DNA of 64,000 nucleotides from an uncultured Eubacteriales bacterium. Lineage in GTDB: Bacteria > Bacillota > Clostridia > Oscillospirales > CAG-272. How positions within the stretch are numbered: position 1 is the first letter of the stretch; every line of letters starts with the position of its first letter. Below are positions 1 through 7,917 of the stretch, piece by piece. A program made the position numbers and the translations under genes. Location of the stretch: the NCBI GenBank assembly GCA_948467545.1, contig CAOKER010000003.1:1-64000 (forward strand), in the 5' to 3' direction. The notes beneath the pieces are model-generated. The model was not told where the DNA came from and ran no database searches. It saw only the letters and a program-made list of their open reading frames with translations.

Positions 1-1283
1 GCGAGTACATAATTATAATTGGCCTCGTTGTCTATATAACGCTGTTCTGTGGATAAGGTCATCAGGTTGAATGTTCCGGTGTCGACGGTTTCATTTGTAT
101 CAAAGCCGCATGCATACGCCTTTTCCGACGATGTAAGTACGCTTGAAACATCTCTTGTCCCCTGGTCTATGCCGGCGCTTTCTCCGTTGTTATAGGTGAC
201 GTAAATCGGCATAGTATAGTTGACAATTGTTCTCGGCACATTTGAAAGAGTGCGCATGCTCCTTGTAAGAGTAGCGCCGTTTCCCTCTTCGGTGTAGTTG
301 GATATGAGTGCGGTGCCGTCAACGTTGATACAGCTGCTCGGATCATAAACAACAGAATCTCCGAAGGATATTCCCCACTCGTAAAGCAGCTCGTCAAGAT
401 TTGAAAATTTTTGCCTGCTTCTTGCCGACGCGTCCATGAAGACCATGAGACTTCCTACGTTGTCAAGAAAATCATCAATCTTTTTGATTTCGTTTACATC
501 AGCCTCGATTCCGGTAAAATCATACTGCGGACCGTTTATTATTATAAGCTGAGCGTCGCTGTAATCAATATCTTCGGTGAGAAGGTCTATTTCCCGCACG
601 TCGTATCCCGCGTCCCGAAGCAGATTCCAAAGAGTTGACGTATCGGTTGCTTCACCGTGATTTACGGTAAAATATGCAATCGGATTTTTCTCTGTCATCT
701 GAATAATAGCTGTTGTAATCTTATATTCGGCATTTAGGGCATACGGCTCCTGCGTATCGCTGTCAAGCGTATAAAAACTGTCGGTTGTAAAAACACGGTA
801 ATCTGAAGAAACGGTATTTGTAATAATTACGCTGTTTGTCCTTATTGCCGATCCGAGCGTCGTGCGGTATGCGCTGACCTCTCCCGGATGCGCGTTGACG
901 TCGACATATTCAATATCTATAAATTCAAAGTCCTGCGCAAACAGCTTCGCGCTTTGATGCACAAGTCTCGAATAATATGAGGAGTCAAGCTCGTCCTCGG
1001 TAGTGCAGAAAATAATTTTGACTTTTACATCTTCGCGGTCGTTCATCGGATCAAGCAATTCATGGACGGAATCGGATATTGTATAAAGTCCCTCCGTCGT
1101 CATGTCGATATACCATTTGAAATTTGTCGCAAGCGCGGAAAACATTACGTTAATTGCGACAATAACGGCGATAAACGCTGCCGTCAGGCCGACGGCGGCG
1201 GAACCGTATTTAAATTTTCTGCTTTTAAGCAGCCTGTGCTTAAAAGCGTCATTTTTGTTATTGCTGTTCTGCATTTCCGGCAT
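1..1283 (-). CDS. GldG-like ABC exporter substrate-binding/auxiliary membrane protein (3' end cut by window edge)
   Basis: The frame is open from an ATG at 1283 to the window edge, so the C-terminus is missing; about 427 residues are visible. A basic N-terminus is followed by one transmembrane segment (about residues 18-42), then a large extracytoplasmic part with the DUF4350/GldG-type sandwich fold (repeated motifs such as TVNHGEATDTS and IINGPQYDF). The start has AAAGGA 12 nt upstream. It lies downstream of an ABC-2 permease and an ATPase in the order usual for gliding-type (GldA-F-G) exporters, which in non-gliding Firmicutes have no settled substrate. Family assignment comes from context and fold-like motifs; the substrate is unknown. 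Confidence 0.75.
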   Translation of the reverse strand, partial: MPEMQNSNNKNDAFKHRLLKSRKFKYGSAAVGLTAAFIAVIVAINVMFSALATNFKWYIDMTTEGLYTISDSVHELLDPMNDREDVKVKIIFCTTEDELDSSYYSRLVHQSAKLFAQDFEFIDIEYVDVNAHPGEVSAYRTTLGSAIRTNSVIITNTVSSDYRVFTTDSFYTLDSDTQEPYALNAEYKITTAIIQMTEKNPIAYFTVNHGEATDTSTLWNLLRDAGYDVREIDLLTEDIDYSDAQLIIINGPQYDFTGIEADVNEIKKIDDFLDNVGSLMVFMDASARSRQKFSNLDELLYEWGISFGDSVVYDPSSCINVDGTALISNYTEEGNGATLTRSMRTLSNVPRTIVNYTMPIYVTYNNGESAGIDQGTRDVSSVLTSSEKAYACGFDTNETVDTGTFNLMTLSTEQRYIDNEANYNYVL

Positions 1284-1482
1284 TGTATTTCTTGTCCTTT
1301 CTTACTCTCCCTCCGTCGGGAGCATGCTGTGAAGATTCCGGCTTTGGGCGAGGCGTGAAATTAAAAAACTGCATGCTGTCGGGCGGCGGACCGTTCCGCC
1401 GTCGGTTTCATGACAGCGCCGTGCTCCTTATTGAAGCCGTGTTCTTATTGAAGCCGTGTTCCTTGTGAATACGGCTGTTCGG

Positions 1483-2220
1483 TCATTCCCAGCGGCGTTT
1501 TTCGTATATCCTGACCGTAACGAAAAGAAAGACAACCGTAATTGAAAAATAATAAATTATCGCGTTAAAGTCAAATACACCGAAAGCAAAGTTCTGAAAT
1601 CTGCTGTAAATTGAAAGCCAGTTGCAGACGGCTCGAATCGGATAAAACGAAATCGCGCTGTTTATCATGTTGCAGCACAGACAGAAAAGCAATATAGCAA
1701 TGGTAGCGATTGCGGCGGTGATTTGATGTTCGGTGAGCGATGAAACAAAAATGCCGATCGCTATAAACGCGGCTCCCAAGAGAAGAACCGCAATCGAATA
1801 GCCGAAAAGAATTGCGCCGTTTTTCTCAGTCACGACACCGCTTGTGTCATTGTAGATGTACAAAAGGGCAAAGTCCAAACATGAAACGGCATATGTACCC
1901 GCAAAGATTGTATAAGCCGCGAGGAACTTCGCGCTTACCATACCGAAAATTGAGACCGGAGAGGTAAGGAGGAGCTGTTCGGTTTTCATTCTCCGATCGT
2001 CGGCGAAAGACCGCATTGTAAGGAGCGGCAGAAGCAGCGAAAAGCTGTATATAAGAATTGTAAAATAGAGGGATATGTCGGCGCTTTTACCCTCTATCGA
2101 CATAAGTACAGTTGAATACGCGAACACAAATCCGCTCAGCGCGAGATAAGTCGCTATAAAAACGTAGCCTATCGGCGAGGTGAAATATGAACGTAATTCA
2201 CGTTTATAAATTGCAAACAT
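1483..2220 (-). CDS. ABC-2 type permease, GldF-like
   Basis: A 245-residue polytopic membrane protein with about six hydrophobic segments and the N-terminal signature of the GldF/ABC-2 family (YKRELRSYFTSPIGYVF), a conserved amphipathic start that leads into transmembrane helix 1. It would form the membrane channel used by the ATPase encoded just upstream (2379-3377) and act with the GldG-like protein downstream. Spacing is 158 bp to the ATPase gene and about 200 bp to the GldG-like gene, so co-transcription is likely but not shown. Length is normal for the family. Substrate unknown. Confidence 0.82.
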   Translation of the reverse strand: MFAIYKRELRSYFTSPIGYVFIATYLALSGFVFAYSTVLMSIEGKSADISLYFTILIYSFSLLLPLLTMRSFADDRRMKTEQLLLTSPVSIFGMVSAKFLAAYTIFAGTYAVSCLDFALLYIYNDTSGVVTEKNGAILFGYSIAVLLLGAAFIAIGIFVSSLTEHQITAAIATIAILLFCLCCNMINSAISFYPIRAVCNWLSIYSRFQNFAFGVFDFNAIIYYFSITVVFLFVTVRIYEKRRWE

Positions 2221-2378
2221 GGCTTTGACCTTTCACTTATTTTTCTGCTGTTGTAATATCCTGATTTAAAAAAGGGGGTATAGTACCATAATGAGGCACT
2301 GCGGGAAGAATTGTATTTCAATCATTTTAGTTTAATAGTTTTACAATCTTTTAAGCTGTTTAAATTTCGGCGTCACAT

Positions 2379-3377
2379 TTAACCGGCGGAAGACTGACTG
2401 TTCTTTATTACCTTTATTCTTTTTATTTTCTTTTTGGCGGAAGACGAAGAACGGTCGGTCATTGAAATAAATATATCTTCAAGGCTGATTCCGATAGCCT
2501 TAGACTCTATCAAAGGCCAGTCATTCTGAGCAAGAAGCTTGAACAGCGGTTTACGGATGTCGATGCCCGGAGCGCTTTCAATGATATACGAAGTGCTGTC
2601 GAGCTCATGCTCCGACAGGATTTCCACACGATGAACTCCCTGAAGATTTCTGATTGCGGAACCGACCTGTTCCGAAGGGCCGCATATTTTAACGGAAACT
2701 CGGCGGTTGCCTCCGACGATTGCGGATATGTCTTCGGTTCTTTCATTGGCTATTAGCTTGCCGTTATTTATTATAACTACTCTGTCGCAGACAGACTGCA
2801 CCTCACTGAGAATGTGCGTCGAAAGAATTACCGAATGATTTTGTCCGAGCGTTCTTATAAGGTTGCGTATTTCGACAATCTGTTTGGGATCAAGGCCTAC
2901 GGTGGGTTCGTCAAGAATTATCACCTTTGGATTTCCTACGAGAGCCTGCGCTATTCCGACGCGCTGCTTATATCCCTTTGAGAGATTGTCGATCAAACGG
3001 TTTTTTACATTTGCGATTTTTACCACTTCGCAGATTTCTTCAAGATGCTTTGTACGGTTGAGGGTACAGTTTTTAAGTGAGTAAACAAAATCAAGATATT
3101 CAATAACCGTCATATCAGGATAAAGAGGGGGGACTTCGGGAAGATAGCCGATACTTTTTTTAGCCTCCGTGGCAAATTCAAGTATGTCGAATCCTCCTAC
3201 GGTCACATTTCCGGAGGTTGCGGACAAATATCCGGTAATAATATTCATTATAGTCGATTTTCCGGCTCCGTTAGGGCCGAGAAGTCCGACGATTTCCCCG
3301 TCGCCGACTGTAAAGCTGACGTCGTTTACAGCATACTTATCGTTATACTGTTTAACGAGATTTTCAACCTTTATCAT
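2379..3377 (-). CDS. ABC transporter ATP-binding protein, GldA-like
   Basis: A 332-residue cytoplasmic ATPase. Walker A (GPNGAGKS, about residue 37), signature (LSKGYKQRVG), Walker B (VIILDEPT) and the switch histidine (STHILSE) are all present, followed by a C-terminal extension of about 110 residues seen in drug/gliding-type exporters. A longer frame begins at 3398, but its ATG AAA GGA is itself the ribosome binding site for the ATG at 3377, so the shorter start is chosen. First gene of the exporter set; powers the permease at 1483-2220. Substrate not deducible. Confidence 0.9.
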   Translation of the reverse strand: MIKVENLVKQYNDKYAVNDVSFTVGDGEIVGLLGPNGAGKSTIMNIITGYLSATSGNVTVGGFDILEFATEAKKSIGYLPEVPPLYPDMTVIEYLDFVYSLKNCTLNRTKHLEEICEVVKIANVKNRLIDNLSKGYKQRVGIAQALVGNPKVIILDEPTVGLDPKQIVEIRNLIRTLGQNHSVILSTHILSEVQSVCDRVVIINNGKLIANERTEDISAIVGGNRRVSVKICGPSEQVGSAIRNLQGVHRVEILSEHELDSTSYIIESAPGIDIRKPLFKLLAQNDWPLIESKAIGISLEDIFISMTDRSSSSAKKKIKRIKVIKNSQSSAG

Positions 3378-3570
3378 GACAAATATTTTTCCTTTCAAAC
3401 CAAAGGCAAGGGAAAAGACAGAAAAAATATATCTGTCCTCTCCCTTTTACTTATTCCATACTTTTTTTTAATTTTATCATATATTTATAAATAAATCATG
3501 AACATATACTGTCTGTATAAAAATTTCAAAAATGCCTCATATTACTTCATTAATTTATAGGGCGTCCGCC

Positions 3571-3836
3571 CGTTCACACGTCAGGTCTGTAGTTTCCCGT
3601 TCACGTGTCAGGTCTGTCGCCGCCGTTCCTATGTCAGACTTGTCGCCTCCCGTTCACACGTCAGGTCTGTCGCCGTCGTTCCTATGTCAGGTTTGCCGCT
3701 TTTCGTTCACACGTCAGGTCTGTCGCCGTCGTTCCTATGTCAGGTTTGCCGCTTTTCGTTCACACGTCAGGTCTGTCGCCGTCGTTCCTATGTCAGACTT
3801 GTCGCCTCCCGTTCACATGTCAGGTCTGCTGCCACC
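3571..3836. repeat. Minisatellite, ten units of alternating 27/26 bp (53-bp dimer x5)
   Basis: Units start at 3571, 3598, 3624, 3651, 3677, 3704, 3730, 3757, 3783 and 3810, so periods alternate 27 and 26 bp. Each begins CGTTC followed by A/C-rich bases and GTCAGRYYTG. The last unit contains the stop codon and final codons of the minus-strand gene ending at 3813, and a degenerate copy continues into its coding sequence. The array therefore sits in the 3' UTR and appears to have grown outward from the gene end. Confidence 0.95.
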
Positions 3837-5948
3837 CATTCCCATGCCGGGATTTCCGTTCATTCCGAATCCCGCGTCTCCGTTTATTCCCATACCCGGA
3901 GCGTTTCCGATTCCTGCACCGGCTCCGCCTGAGCTGTATACATTTTCAGACATTGTGATTTCCGCAAGCGTATTTCCGCCGCTTATTGTACCGTCTGAGG
4001 TATATCCGTTTTCGTCGGCGCCGACGACGGTTCCTCCCGCAATCAAAGTATAAGTACCGCCGCAGACGATGCCGGGAGCGGTTACCACCGCGGATTGAAA
4101 AGCTTTGGAAGGAGTAAAGGACGCCGCTACCGTACCGTTCTCATCGACTACCGCGAACGACGTGCCCGCGCTCTGAGAGGTAAAGTTATATAAAATCGCG
4201 CCCTGCCCGTCCGCGGAAGTGAAGCCCTGAGCCATTCCGGAGCTTCCGAGAGCAATCAGCACACCTCCCGACACATCTGCGGAGGCTTCATAATCCAGCG
4301 CTCCGTTTGCCGAATCCGTCGGACCGGAGACAAGTGTGACGCCTCCGCTGACCGAAAGTGTTCCGTTGGAGTCAATGCCGTCTCCTGAGGCGTCTACATA
4401 TATATACCCTCCCGATATTGTAATTTGACCGCCGGACGAAGAGAACATTCCCTGTCCCGGCCTTCCGCCGATTGATGATGAATCGGCGCCTCCTGCGGCA
4501 TTTATTCCGTCATCGCTTGAAACGATGGAAATTGTACCTCCGGAGATTTCTATCCTGGCGCTTTCGATTCCCTCATAGCTTTTTGAGATTTCTATATTTC
4601 CGCCCGAAATAACAAGTGAAGTGTCTGCGTGTATTCCGTCGTCACCCGATTCCGCTTTAATCGTTCCCCCTGAGATGTAAACGGCGTTGTTTGAATGGAG
4701 CGAGTCGTCGGCGGAATCAATTTGTATCGTTCCTCCCGCTATTTTTATTGTGTCTGCGGATTTAAGCCCTTTACCCGATTCCTCCGAAGCGTCCGATGTA
4801 CTTTCGGACAAAGAGCCTCCCGCAAACCTCCAGCCGAGATTCCATTCTCCGGAGGAGGTTACGGAAGCGTTTGCGCTTCCTCCTCCGGAGCTGACGGTGA
4901 TTGTACCTCCGGAAACTTTCAAAACGGTTTCCGCTTGAACGCCGTCGTTTTCCGCGGTAATGCTTATGTTCCCGTCGGCTATATAGATGTAGCCCCTTGT
5001 CGAATCTTCGGAATTGTCCGAACGGATTCCGTCGCTTCCGGCCTTAATATCAATTGTACCGCCTCCGATTTTCACACAGTCTTTTCCGTTAAGTCCGACT
5101 TTCACGGATGTAACATTAATCGTTCCTCCGGTTATTACGAGGTCGTCCTTCGATACGACGCCGTGCTTATAATTACCGGAAATATTCAATACTCCGCTTC
5201 CGTTTACGGCAAGGTCTTCTTTACTGAACAGCGCGGCGTCAAGGTTTGTGCCGTCGTCTTCGGCGCTGTATGATGTCCCGTCCGACAATGTGTTTACGGA
5301 ATTCTCCGCAAGAGTGATAAATACTTTATCCGCGCTTTGAACATAAATCGCGGGCCCTGACTCATTGTGAACCGAAACTCCGTCCAAAACAAGCTGAATT
5401 TTTGTGTTTGTTTCTGCCGATACCCTTATGGAACCATTGGAAAGATTTCCGCTCAGAATGTATGTTCCCGCTTCAGTAATAACAACGCCGTTGTCGTCTG
5501 CGGCGGCTCCGCTTTCCGAAACCGTACAGCCGTCATCCGACAGAAGTATTGAAACGGAGTCGGATTTATCATAGCTCGCGTCGAACTCGCGCTCGGTAAA
5601 ACCGTAACCGTCTTCATCCGTTACTCCCGACAAATCGGAGCCCGATGAATTGCCTGTTTCGGAATTTCCCGACGCTGTATCGTTTTGATTATCGGTCTGA
5701 TTAGTTTGATTATCGGTTTTAGCACTTGCCTCCGCTCCGTTTGCACTGTTTCCGCATGATGAGAGCAGAATTACAAGGCTTGTTAAGGAGCACAGCACAA
5801 GACATGTTAATAGGCGCGGCGAAAAACTTTTTAAGAAGCGCGGCGAAAAACTTTTTAAGAAGCGCGGTGAAAAACTTGTTAAGAAGCGTGACGCAAAACT
5901 TGTTAAAAAGTGCTGCGGCTTTAAATTACTTTTTTTTCCGACGGTCAC
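3813..5948 (-). CDS. Cthe_2159-type carbohydrate-binding beta-helix lipoprotein
   Basis: A 711-residue secreted lipoprotein. The N-terminus has an extended basic region with an octapeptide repeat (about residues 12-45), a hydrophobic segment and a lipobox ending LSSC (Cys about 66). A low-complexity S/T/N/D linker follows, then many short repeats of the form GGTIxIxSxDDGI(H/N)A that predict a right-handed parallel beta-helix, as in Cthe_2159, a cellulose/acidic-polysaccharide binding family. The tail is Gly/Met/Asn rich. The ATG overlaps the upstream stop as ATGA, which fixes the start and implies translational coupling with the DUF4956 and VTC genes, a familiar gene association. Binding partner is inferred, not seen. 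The stop codon lies inside a minisatellite. Confidence 0.85.
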   Translation of the reverse strand: MTVGKKSNLKPQHFLTSFASRFLTSFSPRFLKSFSPRFLKSFSPRLLTCLVLCSLTSLVILLSSCGNSANGAEASAKTDNQTNQTDNQNDTASGNSETGNSSGSDLSGVTDEDGYGFTEREFDASYDKSDSVSILLSDDGCTVSESGAAADDNGVVITEAGTYILSGNLSNGSIRVSAETNTKIQLVLDGVSVHNESGPAIYVQSADKVFITLAENSVNTLSDGTSYSAEDDGTNLDAALFSKEDLAVNGSGVLNISGNYKHGVVSKDDLVITGGTINVTSVKVGLNGKDCVKIGGGTIDIKAGSDGIRSDNSEDSTRGYIYIADGNISITAENDGVQAETVLKVSGGTITVSSGGGSANASVTSSGEWNLGWRFAGGSLSESTSDASEESGKGLKSADTIKIAGGTIQIDSADDSLHSNNAVYISGGTIKAESGDDGIHADTSLVISGGNIEISKSYEGIESARIEISGGTISIVSSDDGINAAGGADSSSIGGRPGQGMFSSSGGQITISGGYIYVDASGDGIDSNGTLSVSGGVTLVSGPTDSANGALDYEASADVSGGVLIALGSSGMAQGFTSADGQGAILYNFTSQSAGTSFAVVDENGTVAASFTPSKAFQSAVVTAPGIVCGGTYTLIAGGTVVGADENGYTSDGTISGGNTLAEITMSENVYSSGGAGAGIGNAPGMGINGDAGFGMNGNPGMGMGGSRPDM
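5790..5920. repeat. 24-bp tandem repeat inside the lipoprotein signal region
   Basis: Clear units begin at 5814, 5838, 5862 and 5886, with a worn copy on each side. On the minus strand each unit encodes eight residues (consensus FLKSFSPR). They lengthen the cytoplasmic n-region of the signal peptide of the gene at 3813-5948. Confidence 0.9.
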
Positions 5949-6613
5949 AGCGATTCTCCCCTTTCTGCAGCGTCTGTTATCATGATTTCAAGATTTCCGT
6001 TGCGGCATCTAAGCTCATCAATAAATTCACGAATTTTTTCCTTTGAGCAGAGCTCTATTTTATAAACTAACTTGTAAAGACTGCCCATGTTTGTTGTCTT
6101 TGCCGATACCAGATTGCAGGAGGACGTGTATTTATCAAAAATGTCGTTAAATGCGTCGGTGAACTGCAATGATTCGGGCACCGTCATATGTAAGCACATT
6201 TCACGCTCCTCACGCATGGGAATACGCATTACAATCAGGATAGCGGCGGACACAATAACTGTAAATACAATTGCAATTCCTATATATCCCGCCGCACATG
6301 AAAGTCCGGCTGTCATTGCCAAAAAGATTGCCGCAATCTCCTTTGCTTTTCCGGGAATTGAACGGAATCTTACGAGAGAGAACGCTCCCGCGACGGCAAT
6401 TCCGGTACCGACATTGCCGTTTACCATAATTATAACCGTTTCTATTACCGCGGGAAGAATTACAAGCGATAAAATGAAGCTCTTTGAAGACTGATTTTTG
6501 TATGACGAAACCGCGGCCACTAAAATCCCGCACAGAAAGGCGACGGCGGTACATATCATATAAACCGAAAAAGTTATGTTGTCTCCCATTACAGACGAAA
6601 AAATGTTAGGCAT
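5945..6613 (-). CDS. DUF4956 family integral membrane protein
   Basis: A 222-residue protein with four predicted transmembrane helices in the first about 135 residues and a soluble C-terminal domain. The conserved block around GAFSLVRFRSIPG matches DUF4956, a family regularly encoded between VTC-domain polyphosphate polymerases and Cthe_2159 or CotH-like proteins. It overlaps the VTC gene by 8 bp and the lipoprotein gene by 4 bp, so the three are one translational unit. Function is unknown; the context suggests a membrane partner of polyphosphate or surface-polymer synthesis. Confidence 0.87.
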   Translation of the reverse strand: MPNIFSSVMGDNITFSVYMICTAVAFLCGILVAAVSSYKNQSSKSFILSLVILPAVIETVIIMVNGNVGTGIAVAGAFSLVRFRSIPGKAKEIAAIFLAMTAGLSCAAGYIGIAIVFTVIVSAAILIVMRIPMREEREMCLHMTVPESLQFTDAFNDIFDKYTSSCNLVSAKTTNMGSLYKLVYKIELCSKEKIREFIDELRCRNGNLEIMITDAAERGESL

Positions 6614-7355
6614 ATCGAGGTTCTCCTTTTGTATAATTAATATTTGCGGCTTCGGCGCCGGCGCTTCCTGCGATTATATCCGCATATGCAGTACCGTATT
6701 TTGAAAAGGATGACGGATAAATCCTTTCACGGTCAAGTACGGATGAGAGCCACATCGGCATTGCTCCGCAGGTTTTTATTTCCATAAGGCGGCAGCCGCT
6801 TTCTATGATGGTTTTGCCTCTGCTTCCATGCTCAAGAAAAAGGTCGTCTTTGCGGTATCTGACGTCACTGTCAAAGGTTAGTCTTATATCCGGATTTTCA
6901 GAACAATAATAAGCTTCCCGTTCATACGATATAAGACATTTTGGCTTTGGATTGTTATAAAATTTCATCAGATAATCAATTTCGTTCATTATTTGCGAAT
7001 CAAAAGGCTTTTTTCCGAAATCAATATAATTATGTATGTCGTAAAGACTCATTGAAACTCTTCGTTTATATACAATGCCTTTATATTTTTTTTTGATTTC
7101 AAGAAAAACGACGCTGTTTTCATCGGGCACTCCATAGCTTCGCAGACGGAGCTTTTCTTTATATGTCCCGGCGTCTATAGACTGCCGAATCATACGGTAA
7201 TCGTCGGTGTCGAAATACAGACTGTTTATCGTACTTTTTCCATACTCGTCGGGAGAGATTCTGTCTCTTATTTCCGTAAATAATCTGTTATATTGATTAT
7301 CCCGAAGAAAGTATTTTTTTTCGGTTCGTTCAAAAATATTTTTTGGTACGGGCAT
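6606..7355 (-). CDS. VTC domain polyphosphate polymerase family protein
   Basis: A 249-residue cytoplasmic tunnel-type enzyme. The VTC/CYTH-like basic and acidic residues are visible in order: RTEKKYFL near the N-terminus, LYFDTDDY, KLRLRSYG, FLEIKKKYKG, SYEREAYY and MEIKTCGAMP. These line the triphosphate tunnel in VTC4-type polyphosphate polymerases. It is the first gene of the VTC-DUF4956-Cthe_2159 unit. Polyphosphate synthesis from ATP is the family activity; bacterial stand-alone VTC proteins are less well characterised, so the exact product remains an inference. Confidence 0.87.
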   Translation of the reverse strand: MPVPKNIFERTEKKYFLRDNQYNRLFTEIRDRISPDEYGKSTINSLYFDTDDYRMIRQSIDAGTYKEKLRLRSYGVPDENSVVFLEIKKKYKGIVYKRRVSMSLYDIHNYIDFGKKPFDSQIMNEIDYLMKFYNNPKPKCLISYEREAYYCSENPDIRLTFDSDVRYRKDDLFLEHGSRGKTIIESGCRLMEIKTCGAMPMWLSSVLDRERIYPSSFSKYGTAYADIIAGSAGAEAANINYTKGEPRYA

Positions 7356-7383
7356 AACGGTTTTCTCCGATCTTCATTATACA

Positions 7384-7488
7384 AATTACAAGTAATATAT
7401 CAAACACAGATAATACATCAAACACGGATAATATATTAAATGCAGATAATATACCAAATACAGATATATACCGAATACTAATATATAC
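7384..7488. repeat. 18-bp AT-rich tandem repeat upstream of the VTC gene
   Basis: About six units (clear ones at 7401, 7419, 7437 and 7455, consensus CAAAYACAGATAATAYAY) lie just upstream of the VTC start, in its probable 5' UTR. Because 18 is a multiple of three, the minus strand shows a short repetitive frame that I do not regard as a gene. Confidence 0.85.
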
Positions 7489-7532
7489 AAATAATTTTAT
7501 TTTTTGTTTCATGCGCCTTATCTGTATTTTAT

Positions 7533-7562
7533 ATTATAGTATTTTTGTGAAAATCGAGTGAA
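7533..7562 (-). promoter_or_regulatory. Possible sigma-A promoter for the VTC operon
   Basis: On the minus strand, TATAAT (7533-7538) has a weak -35 TTCACT 18 bp upstream (7557-7562). It would give a 5' UTR of about 170 nt that includes the 18-bp repeats. The rest of the 7563-7800 gap shows no gene. Confidence 0.45.
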
Positions 7563-7820
7563 GATAACTTTACAGCATTCTGTTTTTTTAAGGAATTTAT
7601 AGATTTGCAAGGTACTTAAAAAATGTATATTGAGCAGATTAAATTGCGCAGGGCGGAAAAAACTTAAAATTTAAAGCGTGAAATGGTGACGGGATGCGCC
7701 TGCTGTTTTTTGGAGAACTGATTTTACTTTACGGAGGGAGCGTGTCAGCGTCGGACGGTCAGGAGAATGGCTTTTTTGTTTGGCTGCGGACTTTATTTTT
7801 TCGGCTTATATGCCGAAAAC

Positions 7821-7857
7821 AAAAAGACCTATGGGCAAACGCCCATAGGTCTTTTTT
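7821..7857 (-). terminator. Rho-independent terminator of the dockerin gene
   Basis: A perfect 16-bp stem with loop AAAC; arms contain GACCTATGGGC and its complement, flanked by A and T tracts on both sides, so it can work in both directions. A second smaller hairpin lies at 7797-7818. Confidence 0.9.
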
Positions 7858-7917
7858 GAAGTCATACTTTAATTTAAGTAAAGTACAGACTTTTTATTTA
7901 GTGTGTGTCGTTTCTCT

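Noticed and set aside
3532..4053. Plus-strand frames of 80-170 codons over the 27/26-bp repeat
   Set aside because: Repetitive translations produced by the minisatellite, opposite the lipoprotein gene; no ribosome site or family resemblance.
7330..7512. 60-codon minus-strand frame upstream of the VTC gene
   Set aside because: It is the 18-bp repeat read in frame (hydrophobic hexapeptide repeat) and overlaps the VTC start; no convincing start signal.
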